Positions 1-12,217 of a stretch of DNA of 64,000 nt are shown piece after piece; position 1 is the stretch's first letter; every line of letters starts with the position of its first letter. Made by a program: the position numbers and the translations under genes. Under the pieces are notes generated by a model, which had not been told where the DNA came from, searched no databases, and saw only the letters and a list, made by a program, of their open reading frames with translations. The DNA is from Trichoplusia ni (Eukaryota; Arthropoda; Insecta; Lepidoptera; Noctuidae), in assembly GCF_003590095.1 (NCBI RefSeq), contig NC_039491.1:3038001-3102000 (forward strand), given 5' to 3'.

Positions 1-50
1 TTTTTATGGCAATTGTATCTATAAATCTACAAAAACTTGTTTTTTCTTAG

Positions 51-902
51 GTGGTGGACCATCAAGGCCGAAGATTGATGATCCTCTTCAAGAGAGGATC
101 CTGGGTCTTATAACGCCAAGTGCTGTAGGTCTACATAATCCGTATGATAAAGATAATGTAAACGTTACAGAAAATATCACGGAATCATTTTCAGCAGAGG
201 CACATAAAAAGGGTTTGTCAGATATCAATTCATACCTAATAAATAAAAGTAACAGCCTTAAGCTTTGAATAGTATGATAATGTCTCACGAAAGTTTAAAC
301 TCAATGTATTGTGTCTTTGCACGATGATCTTCTATTATATATTTTTTCAGACGAATTATTACATACAATTCCTGGCCCTGAGGTTCAGACTAAGTCAACA
401 CACCACGTTGATACTAATGAAACCATGAATAATGTGGTAAAGTTGCACACTTTTTACATCATAGATTCAAAAATATTAAACAAAAATGTTCCTTAATTTT
501 AGTAAATTACCTGTTTCTTCATATGTGTACTGTATTTCCATGTTTACGGTTGCTTTACATATTATGTATCTTTTTTAGGATTGGGGCGATTACACTCCAA
601 ACTGTCTAAAAACGCCTGTTTCAGAACAATTGAAACCTTCAGGCAAAAAAAGGCCTTATTCAGGAAAACGACTTGAATGGATGTCGAAAAGGCGGCCGCA
701 ACTTACGAGAGCCTCTCTTGAAAACTTGCAGGAGTTGAAGGGGAAGGCTATTAATGTCCAAATCGAGCATGCAGCTAATGAGAGAGAAGAAGCTAAAAAA
801 TTGTTTGAAATCCAAATGGATATACAACAAGAAATTTTAAAACAAGAAAAAATTAAAACTAGGTTGCTACTTTTAGAGTTGAGACAAAAAAAACGCAAAT
901 AA
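51..902 (+). CDS. Harbinger accessory protein, Myb/SANT-like (3' exons, partial)
   Basis: Last three exons of a spliced gene whose start is left of the window. Best joins are 51-212, 351-436 and 579-902 (stop TAA 900-902); acceptors are TTTTTTCTTAG, TTTTTTCAG and TTTTTTAG, and donors are GTTTGT (213) and GTAAAG (437). The first visible exon opens with GGGP, as in the linker after the Myb/SANT DNA-binding domain of harbinger accessory proteins; the domain itself would lie upstream. The last exon carries a basic stretch (KKRPYSGKR, SKRRPQ) and a long charged helix ending KKRK, probably a coiled coil. In this transposon class the partner protein brings the transposase into the nucleus and to the DNA ends; that role is inferred from the family. 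The first donor is the least certain. An AATAAA overlaps the stop codon. Confidence 0.65.
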
Positions 903-932
903 ATATTTATTGCTTATAAAATTTGTTTTATT
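899..932. terminator. Overlapping polyadenylation signals of the two Harbinger genes
   Basis: An AATAAA on the plus strand overlaps the accessory gene stop. TTTATT, which is AATAAA on the minus strand, occurs twice just past the transposase stop. The two transcripts would therefore end in a shared interval of about 30 bases. Confidence 0.5.
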
Positions 933-934
933 GG

Positions 935-2152
935 TTACAATATACTTTGAAAATAATTATTAATGATAGCATCTCGCACTGAATTGGGCCTGATGTATTG
1001 TTGTGGATGTTGTGGTTGCTGAGTTATCTGACCATGGTGTAAAAGTTCATCCCATGGAGCTGGAAGTTGTAGTGCGGGATCATCAATGGGATTGACTTCA
1101 CCTCGTTGCATCAACATATTATGCAACACGGCAGTGGCTACAATAATAGTCAAAGACTTGTCCAGCTTAGTGCGAAGCCCTAAGGCCAATGCAGGAAACC
1201 GTTTCTTCCAGATCCCGTATGACCTTTCAACAGGATTACGAGTCCGTATTTGTGACTCGTTATAGAGTTGTTCCACTGGAGTCCTAGGGTTCTCTAAAGG
1301 CGTCATCATGTACGAAGTGGAAGCATACCCACCATCTACTAACAGCAAAGCATTGCCATACTGGCCAGTTTCAAACTTACTTTTTATGCAACTATTATTG
1401 AATATAGTGCTGTCGTGAGATGAACCTGGCCACCGGGCTACTATATCAGTGATCTCCAAGTTTGCATTGCAAATAGTTTGCACGTTGATGGAAAAGTAGC
1501 CCTTTCTGTTGCGATATAGTTCTGCATGATCTCCACCTGGTGAGGATATACGGACATGAGTACAATCCATTGCACCAATGACTCGCGGAAATCTAGCGAT
1601 TTGAAAGAATGAATCCTGTTCTTTTCGTATTTCCTCGCGTGTTGTTGGAAATCGGATATACTCTTTGTGCAACGATGCTATTGCTGCACTGACTTGGTGA
1701 ATAACTCTGTGTGACGTTGGTGTACTGATACCGACAAAGTCACCAATGCTCATTTGGGTATTATTTGTTGCGTAAAATCTTAATGTAGCTAATAATTGAT
1801 TGACAGGCGATATTGGCTTATTTCTGAAACAAAACGAACAAGTGCTAGAATTAATTTCCACTTTTTACATAGAAGAAGGCACCTTTTTTAAATAAAATTT
1901 GCATAAATTACATAAATAACATGCTATTATTAAGAAAACTCACCTATCTGATGTATACTCCAAGCGGTGCTCGATTTTTGCCAGTAAACTTAATGTTGCC
2001 TCCTTGGATAAGCGAAATCTTATCACAAAATCGTGTTCGTCGTACTCTTCAAAATAATTAGCCCTTTCCTTAAACCACCGTGGACGAGGACAAAAATAAT
2101 CATCATCTTCGCTATCGGTTTCATTTATTAATGCATACAAACGGCGCGCCAT
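935..2152 (-). CDS. HARBI1-like Harbinger transposase (DDE_4)
   Basis: Two exons on the minus strand: 2152-1944 (start ATG at 2152) and 1823-935 (stop at 935). The donor AG|GTGAGT and acceptor TTTGTTTCAG join within an arginine codon, giving about 365 residues, close to the roughly 350 of HARBI1. The DDE nuclease fold is recognisable: first Asp in GAMDCTHV (about residue 156), second Asp in LLVDGGYA (about 233) and Glu in NPVERSYGIWKKRFP (about 269). The N-terminal exon is acidic (NETDSEDDDYF), followed by a helix-rich region. It would cut and rejoin the element ends. No frameshift or stop breaks the frame and all three catalytic residues are present, so this copy could be active or recently so. 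Host domestication cannot be excluded from one copy, but the adjoining terminal repeat favours a transposon. Confidence 0.9.
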
Positions 2153-2272
2153 TTTTTAAATGCGATGAACTGACTTGACAGTGACACTTCTAACCAAAGA
2201 TTAGCAGCTTATATGACCGAAATTGGCGGTATATGACCTTATTCTAGTATAGAGGTTTTATCATTAGTTTAA

Positions 2273-2356
2273 ATGTTGGTGAAACGTAAAATGGATATAC
2301 TCGAGAGTAATTAACGATTTATTCTTGTACTAAGACTTATACTATGTTGGTGAAAC
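2273..2356. repeat. Direct repeat ATGTTGGTGAAAC near the transposon right end
   Basis: A perfect 13-base repeat at 2273-2285 and 2344-2356, start to start 71 bases, in the same orientation. The outer copy is part of the terminal repeat. Subterminal repeats of this kind are commonly transposase binding sites; that role is inferred. Confidence 0.6.
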
Positions 2357-2365
2357 CGGGCCTTA

Positions 2366-5300
2366 CATATATAATTAAAAGAGCCTTGTTCGACACCTAA
2401 GTGCCTTTCTAAAAACTAAAAATAATCTTAAAACTTATGTTAGCTTTACCTTGACAAAATATTGTAAAAATATAAAAGTAATTTAGGTTTTTACTGTGTC
2501 TCACGGTAAGGCACGCGTGACATCGTGCCATAAGGTGTAACACGCTTCCCGTATCGCTGGCAACGTACTCTCTCTTTACTTACCAATTGCAGTAAAATAG
2601 CAATAACAATAAAATGTTGAGATAAAACTTTTGATATAGAGTGGTGGTCGTGAAAGTCGAGCCATGCTCAGCGCCCTCAAAACTCACCAGTATCTGAAGT
2701 CCTAAGTTCTACGATTCGTGATTTTCGCTCTTTCCCAACAGATCCGTATCGGCACATTGGTTTATCTTTACCCTCGATGGGTATGGGTGGGCGTATGTCG
2801 CGTTATGACTTGGATTTTTAAACGATAAATGTATTAGTACATATTTTGGTTATTTTTATCCGCAATACGCTTCCGTTATTGCGCCATTCTGTTATCTGCA
2901 TTGCCTGTCTCTGTTCTTATGATTTTTACACCGATTCTGTTTGCGAACTGAGTAAGAAACAAAATGGATGCAGCTATTGAATCTGATACAAAAAGAAAAA
3001 AATACCAGAGTAATGTATTTTTCTTATTACTTCCCAGTTTGATTAATCTAACTACAGATAATAAATATATAAAGGTCTAAAAGCATAAAGGTATTATTGC
3101 TATTATCCTTTTATCTTGTATCATGTTGTTTATAAGGTTTTTGCGCGCACATTATTATTTATACAGCAAATATTTTTCCTCATCGGTTTCAATTAGGTTC
3201 GCTTACACAAAACATACTTTTGTAATTTCCTTCAATTTCTTTCATTTGGTCTTCGTGTACAGTACCGTCCGGGGTACAATGAGCGTGTGTGACTTGACGT
3301 AGGCCGCCTTAATTAGCGCGCAGTCTACGAAACAATACAAATAACATTTTTGACTCGGCCGTGATTAAAGTTGTGGGAGCGTGTTTGCGGGTATGCAAAT
3401 ATTTTGTGCTGTTCAACGGCATACCGCACCGCTGTCAGCACTCGTAAATTCGGAGATTACCCGCAGAGTGTGTTCCCGCTGTATATTAATGGATGCCGCA
3501 ATAAACCGTTGTCGTAAACAGTTTAATTGAAAAAGTACGTTATAATTACTTATCGTATATTATGTGCGTATTCGATTTCAAACCAATGAACCTTGATGAT
3601 GGATGTATATTTTAGGACGTGTTTGTTTATTACATACTTATTTGTCGTAAAGGCACGACAAAATGAAAATCTTAAGTAGTATTATTTATTAACATCATCG
3701 AAACAAAGGTGCTACTTTAATTTCCTGTTCGAGTGCAACATAAAGGCGGCTTAAAGCGCATTCCTAAGAAATGCGGCTACCTTACAGCTTAAACTGGGCG
3801 GCTTAGCGGTGCCGAATGAAAGTTTACACAAAAGATAAACTCGCCTCCACTTCGACGCCAACTACTCTGCAGATTAGCTTTCCTATTTCACGCTCAGCAA
3901 CGCCCTGATATTTCATCACTAAGAATTTAAAGCTATACGTTTAAAGTGCAGCAAGATATATCGTCTGCCTAAAAATAAACTTTACAGTAATGACGAAGCA
4001 TATGGAGTGCTTCGTGTTGCTCAATATGTAATTCTGTTATTAAGATCCAAGTACTTATAAATAAGAATAAAATGTTCTATTATCTAACACACAGAAGTCT
4101 TTCTAGTATTTACCTCAATTACAAATATCTATATTTCTTTGCACAAAATATTATACTCATACAATATTTAACAAAAGGTCCTTAAAATACTATTTTATTA
4201 TCGTCGATCGTTTGAAGTGGTTCCTCTCTATAATTGTGATTGTTCGCTACTGTACACCGCACGGAGACCGTCGCGCGTCGCGTGCAATACGCTACGTGTG
4301 ATAGCGGCCTGTTTCCAATAGAGTCAGACAAACTTGTGGGAAATATTAACTAACATGAAAAACAGCGAACACTTGATTAATTTACATTATTTATATTCGT
4401 GTTGATAATATACAACAAACAAACGTGTACATTCAAATAGTATTGCAGTCAAGCGTATTGTTTAGTTTCATTCAATTTAATTTACCGATCGAATAAATCT
4501 AATGTTGTATATAAATATAAACTATTGTAATGATTTCATTTACGATATTAAACAATATCTCATAAACAACAAATAAGCAAAAACAATTAACACAGACAAA
4601 GTCTTTAATTGTGTATGCTTCATATTACACAAATGGGTATAATTAAATACTTATTATTTAGTTCATAAATCATCAATCTATCAAAATTAAATAAGTAAAA
4701 ATGTTAATTACTTAGCGGACCAAATTACACTTTATATAAATTTCAAAAAAAAAACATTCATCCTTAAATATATTACGACAGCGACATTCGATACGATATC
4801 AATCAGACGATTTGTAAAATATTTTCATTTAAAAATTGCCGTAGACAATATGTTGGCTTGCTCTATGAATTGAATATATCCCTGTAAGCTTTTCTGAACA
4901 TTTATCATTTTTACAAACCACTTATAATTTAAAAATAATGAAATACTTGTCCTTTCTAACACTATCAAATATCAATGTAAACTATACTCACGTGAAAGGC
5001 GTATCAAAATATTTAATTATTATATTATACGAGCAGATAAGCTTGTCATGCCATAACCGCACCTTAGCTCCGCCTAATAAATCATAAAATTGCAAGTATA
5101 GTGTCACGTTCTCCCAAATAACGTTCTGTTATCGTCTCATATCGTGAACTTATAATATATCAAACGTACAAAACTGAATTATGTGCGGATAGAGTAATAT
5201 AATGTTGGGATTTTTTATATGAAACCAAACTAGGATTACAAGAAACTTAACGCGTATTAGATACATATCAATTTACAAGTGTTGAATTAATTATGTAAAT

Positions 5301-8300
5301 AGTATACAGGCCACGTAAAAACATTGCAGGTCTGAATTAAAGTCATAAATCTAAGTCCTAGTTTTAGATCTCTAAGATCAGGGTCACTCTAGCAAAGAAG
5401 CCTTTACGAAACCAGTTAAACATTCGCGAAACAATTATGCATGCAGTTCGTTTAAAAGTCACAAAACTCGTAAGTCAAGCTTCATTAAGTAATTTATTTT
5501 TTCGAACCTTATTTTTACTTTTGTTGTACGTTTCTTCTTTTGTGTTGATGAATTGCTCGGTGCTATAAGTTAGGCGAAGTTTTTTCAGTCGATAGAGCCG
5601 ATAGTTTTTGCAGTGCGCAGGTGTTGCAGTAAAAATAACAGGTTGAAGGTAATGTTCGCCTTCGACCCATACGAAATGGGAATCTCGTAACTTGTCTAAC
5701 GCCGAAGAAATGTCGTCGGTCACCTACGAATAGCCATTTTATTGAATCGAGTGGAAGCCATCGTCTACAGGCAAACTTTTGTTATTTAAGTATTTATTAA
5801 AGCAATAAACAGAACTTGTTTGTAACCTTCTTTATTATGTTTTCGTGACTTCAATATAATATTACACTTATAAATGGCTCACGTTTAGGTTTATATACTT
5901 AATTTTCTATTAATGTCGTCATGTTTTTGAGCTTGAAGAACATACTAAAATTTTATTGGTTCCCAACACGACTTTGTTAAGGTTTCAGATTTTTCAGGTC
6001 AACCGTGAAACTAGTTTTTCGGTATTAACCAGTGGTTTCTTATGAAAATTTAGTTACATATTTGAACAAAGCCTCGTTACAATGCCCAGCATTTTGCTTT
6101 AGTAGAGCCCAGTATTGCTCTATTGAACGTTGTGGAGTATACTGCTAAATCGGAAACGCGCCGGTGTTTGCGATCCGCGCCTACACGAACTTCCGTCTAC
6201 GCTGTCCTGAACAAATAGAGCGGTACTGTTAGTGCAACCCTGCGAATGGGCGTTTCATTGGCCGTGCTTACATGCAACCATTTATAAATTCAAATGAACA
6301 CACAGAACACAATATAACTGGGCCGGTGCGTATCACCTCTCGCCGGTCGATATCTGATTACAACTAACCCAATAAACAACGTGTCGGTTTTCCATTTTGT
6401 TGTTCCTTATTTAGTAACAGCGCCCTATTATGTATTACTTAAACTTTCAATAATCAAACAGCCCCTTTTTATGAGGTTCATAGTTCTTATCAAAGGAACA
6501 ATAATTAATCAACTACCTCAGACATCTATTGTTGCTTCAACGTTAAATAATTCCGGCCTCTAAAGAATTCTGTTTATCAGATCTCGTCTTCGCTACGTCT
6601 TAAGTTGATAAACGATTTCATGTCATCCTTACTATTTATCCTCTTTAAGTATTCAGCTAGTTTCTTTGTTTCGTGTTATATTTTTGCGTTACCTTTTTCA
6701 GAGGCAGTGTCTAAACTAAGAGATGTGCGAAAATATTCTTACCCGCACCTGTCGGCTCACACGTTAACTACTCACGTATATAAATGCCCTCCAGTTACAT
6801 TTTCTTTTCCTTCGCGGCAGTAACATTTTCTTTGTATTTTTGTACTTTTATTTTCTTAATACTTACCTCATGCGGATACGTATATGTTTGTTCAAAATGG
6901 TGTCTTTGTGTTTCCCGCATTAATAAATCTAAATCTATAGTTACAAGTGCCAATCAATTAAGTATGATTACAAACGTAAGCCTGGTATAGTAGTTTAAAG
7001 AATGTTTAGTAGTAGTCAGGATATCGTGATTGACAATAGTTTAATTCTGGGGTGATACGTGAAGTGGTTCGTTCCGTGAAGCAGCTCACGTGATAATTTA
7101 TCATTAGCATTACTTAATGGATGTTGTTCCATAAGACCCCGTGAGAACTAAAGCCACTTATGTACAGTTGGGTGAAATATGATTCCAACTTGCAAGTTTT
7201 ATGATTTAGTAGGTAAAGCAAAGGTGCGGTGACCTGCCACCGGCGACGTGATAATGATAAATGTGGGCTTCGCTAACCTCTATCAAAAATATTTTCCGAT
7301 TCCGGCCCTCGCGCGTTCTAAATGGAAACAGATTTTTATTGTTTCAGTAATAATAAAAACCCGTATACAATCCTTGCAATTTTCAGGATTTTGAACGACC
7401 CTAGCCCGCGCCCGCAATAATTAATTGGTTGTGCTTCGTCATATTTTTTAATATTTCTGTCTGACTGATGATTTATTTCACCGCTGTCACGTTGCGGGTC
7501 AGACACGGTGATGCTTGCAAATCCTTTGGTTCGGCGTGCCCTTATAATGGACATAAAACACGAGCGAGCTAAAGGGCCCGGTATTATTGGATATCGTTTA
7601 CAAGGGTTCCCATGTTTGTCGGTGAGACAGACGCCGACGATCGCTCGTTTTATCCTCGTGAAAGGCAGTTAAGTCACAAAGGCGGCCCACTTGCGAGTTC
7701 TCTTTAGAAAAAGGAGATCTACAAAAACTGTCGTCTTCCGTCTACGAGTAAATAACGGTGGTCCATTAGGAGCTGCCTGTGACGGCGCGCGCGCTTCCAC
7801 GATAACGTGTTTCGTGCAAATCGAATCACGAGGGAGCGAGCCATTATGCAGATTTTCCATTAGAGAAAAACTCAAACAGTAGCTCCGTCCTTCAGTTACG
7901 TCATCCTGCGCGTTTATCGTGACACAGGCCCGTCACAACCATCGCTCTCGAGTTTCGATCGCCCCTTGTACTTTGTCCTGATGACTTACAAAATTTATCG
8001 CCATTTCAGTAGACAATAACAAACTGAAATGTTTATAAGTTCAACAAATGATGGAATGTCGTTGGACGTTAGGTATTATCTGCTAGGTATAGTATTTCGG
8101 TTGCTTTTAAGTTTCCGCTTTTTGCCGTTAACTACTAAATGGTCTAACAAACTTATTTGGAAAACGTGCACAATGGGATTTAAGTGATACATGCATACAT
8201 GGCAAGATATATATGTAAATCTATCTATAGTTGGATTACATGAAAAACAAATGTTCCTAAATCAAGAGTCTGCCTCCTGCCCTATATACGTTATTCATTT

Positions 8301-11300
8301 CAATTTTACGGGTTGCTGGTTCACGTTGCCTGACGGCATCACGTTAATCAGAACGATCGTATGTGTTTGTTGGTGGCTGAAGGCGAAATAGACTAACGTA
8401 TTTCGGGACAGAAAACAATCGATCAATGACAGCCCGCCAATCTGACACCTCGGAACGGTAGCGAGGGTCGGGAGTGTCGGGACGCGCGGGACTCCTCGTT
8501 AAACACGCGTTGTCCGCTGGATTTGATGCGATAGTGACGTAAATAATCACATGTTGTCGTCATGCCAATCCTTCCTAGGGTGTTACAATAAATTGACATA
8601 ATTGGACACAAAAATCGATTACTTGAGGTTTTTGTCAGCTCCTGTGATGAGAGTGATTATAAGTAATGGCTCTCATCAATATTTACGCTAAAATTGACAG
8701 AATTAAGTTTCGGAAAAGATTTGTACGAATTACCAAATAAGTCGCCTCAAAGGACTGCGGGCTTCAAAGTATCAAATAAAATTCCGCTACAGTAATCACT
8801 TTTCATTCAAACACAAATAAGAAAGATATGGACGCATCTGCTATCTGCTAATCAACTTGATAAAATTATACGAGCAAATAAAATGCAACTCGCAGCCGCA
8901 GTAGTCACGGGAAACTTTTAATACCTAATAAAACAAGTAAAAATAATGAAGCTAATAATTTCCCAGAAAAATAATTATAAGTAGTTCCTAGTAAATGTCA
9001 TGGCTAGCATTATTATTTGTTGTAATGGCTAGATATGCATCTTGGCAGGTACGTACGTTGATGTTATAAAACTTATAAATATAAAAACCTCCAGAACAGA
9101 TCTTATATTACGATTTCATACTTGTCTACAAATATGAACGAACAAACCTCTAAAAGAACATTTTGATTCAATTTATTCAAAGAAAACAGGTTAAATAATT
9201 TTATATGACATCAAATATTTTCACATCTAGTAATGTTAAGAACATGAATCCAAATAAAGGTCAAAGCGTCAAATCAAGAATTCAGCATAAAACGCGACAA
9301 CTACGAGTCTCTTTGACAACTTGCGCGAAAGAGGCACTTCTCCGACGACAGCATGTAAATAAGTTCTCAACAATATACATTTATAAGCAGAAGACTTTAT
9401 GATAATATAGAAGCCGTACCGAATTGAGAAAGGTACGTTTATTTTATTTAAGAACATCGTCTCCTCACATAAACCTTTAAGTGTTATTTATAACAACTCT
9501 AAGCAATACCACAGCTTAGGTACAAAGTATTGACAAATAAAGTGAACTGCGCAGTGGATTTCTGGAGATAAAGGTTTAGTGGCGTCGCGGGCGGCAGTTA
9601 AAGTGATAGTTTGGAGGGCCGCACGAGCAATAAGTCAGTGTGAAGACGTGTGTGGAGGAAGAGGTCTTATGGTGTCTGCGCGGGCTATAACAGTAAATCT
9701 GGAGGAGGCTTGGATTTACGCCGGGCCGGCCGTACTGCACTGGAGGCCGCGCCCGCACTTAATTACCGCCCGCCGAGATTAGTTCCCGCTGCGGCGGCGA
9801 CGGCACATATTGCCCCGCCTCTGCCACCCGCCACTACTTTTCACCATCATCCACTTCGTACATCTGAGCCGGCTACCGTCTATTATTACCCTTTTGTTTT
9901 TCGCACACCTTAATGGTTCACTCTGTTGTTTCATGAGAGCTATTTAAATCGTGTGTAGGTATAACATTAACAACAAATAACAATAAAATTAAAATGATGT
10001 TTTGAGAAGCCATCGACAAAATGATTTGAGTGTGCACATATCTTTCAACGTTTAGGAATCAATTAACTCTCCGCCAGTAAAGTATTTATAATTAAATAAA
10101 ATTATTTGATTGGGGTCGTCGCCTACAGACACGAATATCGAAAATTTCTTTTTTCATGAATTACAACTTTATCTACGTGCTTGTCTGAACAATGAGTAGT
10201 TTTACCGCACTTCATATCAAAATAGTTATTTTTATAATAATATAATTAAATGTACGAACGATATTCCCATAACTCAAATAACGAGACTGATGTAAATATT
10301 TTGTCACCTTCGTCGTAACGTATTTCTCAGGCGCAAAATGTATTTGACATCATTAATATCTCTCTTTATCGCGACTGCTTCGAAAGCTGTACGTCTTCCC
10401 TTAATCTGAACATGGTAAATTGTTTCCGTACAAGTCACCATTTTATCTTAAACTATGGTACTCTTAGGTATTTTTTTAATGGATACAGTATACGCTCACG
10501 TATACCAATATAGTAACTATAGCAGATTTTTTTCCTTGAATGGTTATCTCGTCTTTTATCGGCACGGAATTTCCTAGCACAAAAAAAATTGTGACTCAAA
10601 TGATTTACGGAATATACCGCAATTATTACTTGAAGAATGTCGAAACACAAATGCGCGTAGGTGTAATAGTTGAAAAACAGTTGCCAGACATTATTGCTGC
10701 TGTGTCCTCGCAAGAAAGTCCCTGCACGATTTATGCCTCGTGAAGAACAGAGCACTTCGACAGAAATTCAGAATGTACAGCTAAGTCTCATGGCTCACCA
10801 ATTTAAGAGTTTATATTTGTGGATTTGTACTCCACATAATTGTGGAGCTAAAAGACAGGCGTTCGAGTCGGTAATTTTTGTTTCTGGACGATTGTAATTC
10901 TGTCAGTCGTTTTGATTAGTCAATCATTTTCTATTATTTGTTTACCTTTTTTCAATTTCATTTGAAATGTTAACTATATCTTGATGGGATTTTTCAGTTT
11001 TTATTAGATTTTTGTAGAAAAGGGTCTTCAGGATTTAATATGTTATATTGACTTGTGAATGGATTGCACTGTTGGATAATTGGAAGTTTTTTCACCAAAC
11101 CTCTGAAATGATACCACATCAATTTTAAGGTTTATGTATCAACCACAAATTCATGGAGATTACGATAGTAGCAATTAGTTTTCTTGTTTTTAATGTTTCA
11201 ATTCATTTTTGTTGTTTAATTAAGTGAATCAATTCTCAATTTTCAATTCTCAATTATGTGTATTAGGGCAGACATTGCCAGACAAGCTGTCTTTTATTTT

Positions 11301-12217
11301 ACATCCGAATGTAAAAGCAAAAATTACTGTCTACAGCGACATTAAAACATTACCAATTTGTAGATCAAACGGAAATCGTTATGTATTTTGCTGACTTGAG
11401 TTACATTTGACATAGATATTGAGGGTACAGTAAGCACTTTTGCGTAGAAATTGAACCTTTGCGTCGAACTTTGTCGATATAAATATTCGGGTCGCCCGTA
11501 CCGTAAATATTTGTTCCGATCTCGGCGTTATACGTGTCGTAAGTAACATCTACATACGTTACGTATTGCCATAATTTATTTTGGTGAACATAATTAAGTT
11601 TAATACTTAATTGTAAAACAATCTTATCAGTACTTTAAAGTTGGCCAAATTGACAAGCCAAGCAGATCCCGGAACAATAATTACGATATGGATAAAAACA
11701 TAATATGCGTCATGAAATACACTTCGTAGCAACGACGGCTCATACTTTATTTTTACATTCGTCACTACCCATAACATTAATTTCATACATCAGTCGGTGA
11801 AAACAAAAGGAATATTTAGACTCTGTGGGATTTATTTGTAAAGTAGTGGAATGCTTTACAATAACAAATAGTATTGATGCGGTGACACCGGTATCTGGGA
11901 GATCACCAAACATCAACATGGTAGCGAGTGACGGCTGATCACATCATCAATCTCTCGCGCGGCGGCGACTCGTGCGCAAGTGTTCGCATTCGATACATAT
12001 TTATTAAATTAGAGTTACTATACTATTGCAAACTATTGCCACATATTTGTTCCATTCAATAGATAACATGTAACACGTGACATATTGATAAATTCTGCTA
12101 TCATATATGAGATATATTTTTCCTGAATGTTTTATTTTTGCCGATAGCTATTGTAGTGAACGGTCGTTTGGAATAGCAGTGGATTAAATCTGGAGTATAG
12201 TTACCGTGACATTAACA
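2366..12217. other. Gene-free stretch upstream of the mannosidase gene
   Basis: No reading frame here looks like a protein and no RNA gene was seen. AT-rich sequence alternates with GC-richer islands, notably about 3250-3520, 4200-4320, 6120-6350, 7560-7950 and 9575-9910; these could be enhancers or untranslated first exons but carry no decisive signal. A perfect ATGCAAAT octamer is at 3393-3400. A short CAATTCT/CAATTTT tandem repeat lies at about 11229-11255. Confidence 0.5.

Larger units (their letters stand above)
1..2362. mobile_element. PIF/Harbinger DNA transposon, right portion
   Basis: Two genes converge here with the layout typical of PIF/Harbinger elements: a Myb/SANT-like accessory protein on the plus strand and a DDE transposase on the minus strand, with stops only about 30 bases apart. 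The right end is placed at 2362: read on the minus strand the element begins GGCCCGGTTTCACCAACAT, which resembles harbinger terminal repeats of Lepidoptera as I recall them, and it is followed on the plus strand by TTA (2363-2365), the usual 3-base target duplication. The left terminus and first accessory exons lie outside the window, so the inverted repeat and the duplication cannot be confirmed. The 13-mer ATGTTGGTGAAAC recurs at 2273-2285 and 2344-2356. Both reading frames are open, so the copy may be young. Confidence 0.8.

Noticed and set aside
5475..5723. Minus-strand frame of 82 codons (TDDISSALDKLRDSHFVW...)
   Set aside because: The amino-acid mix looks somewhat protein-like, but the start would be a non-ATG codon, there is no recognisable domain and no supporting splice sites or signals, so it is not called.
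9576..9913. Frames on both strands of a GC-rich island
   Set aside because: Frames on both strands reflect GC content; no family resemblance. Kept only as a possible promoter or untranslated exon.
10453..10755. Minus-strand frame of 100 codons
   Set aside because: Random-looking composition in AT-rich DNA, with an overlapping frame on the other strand.
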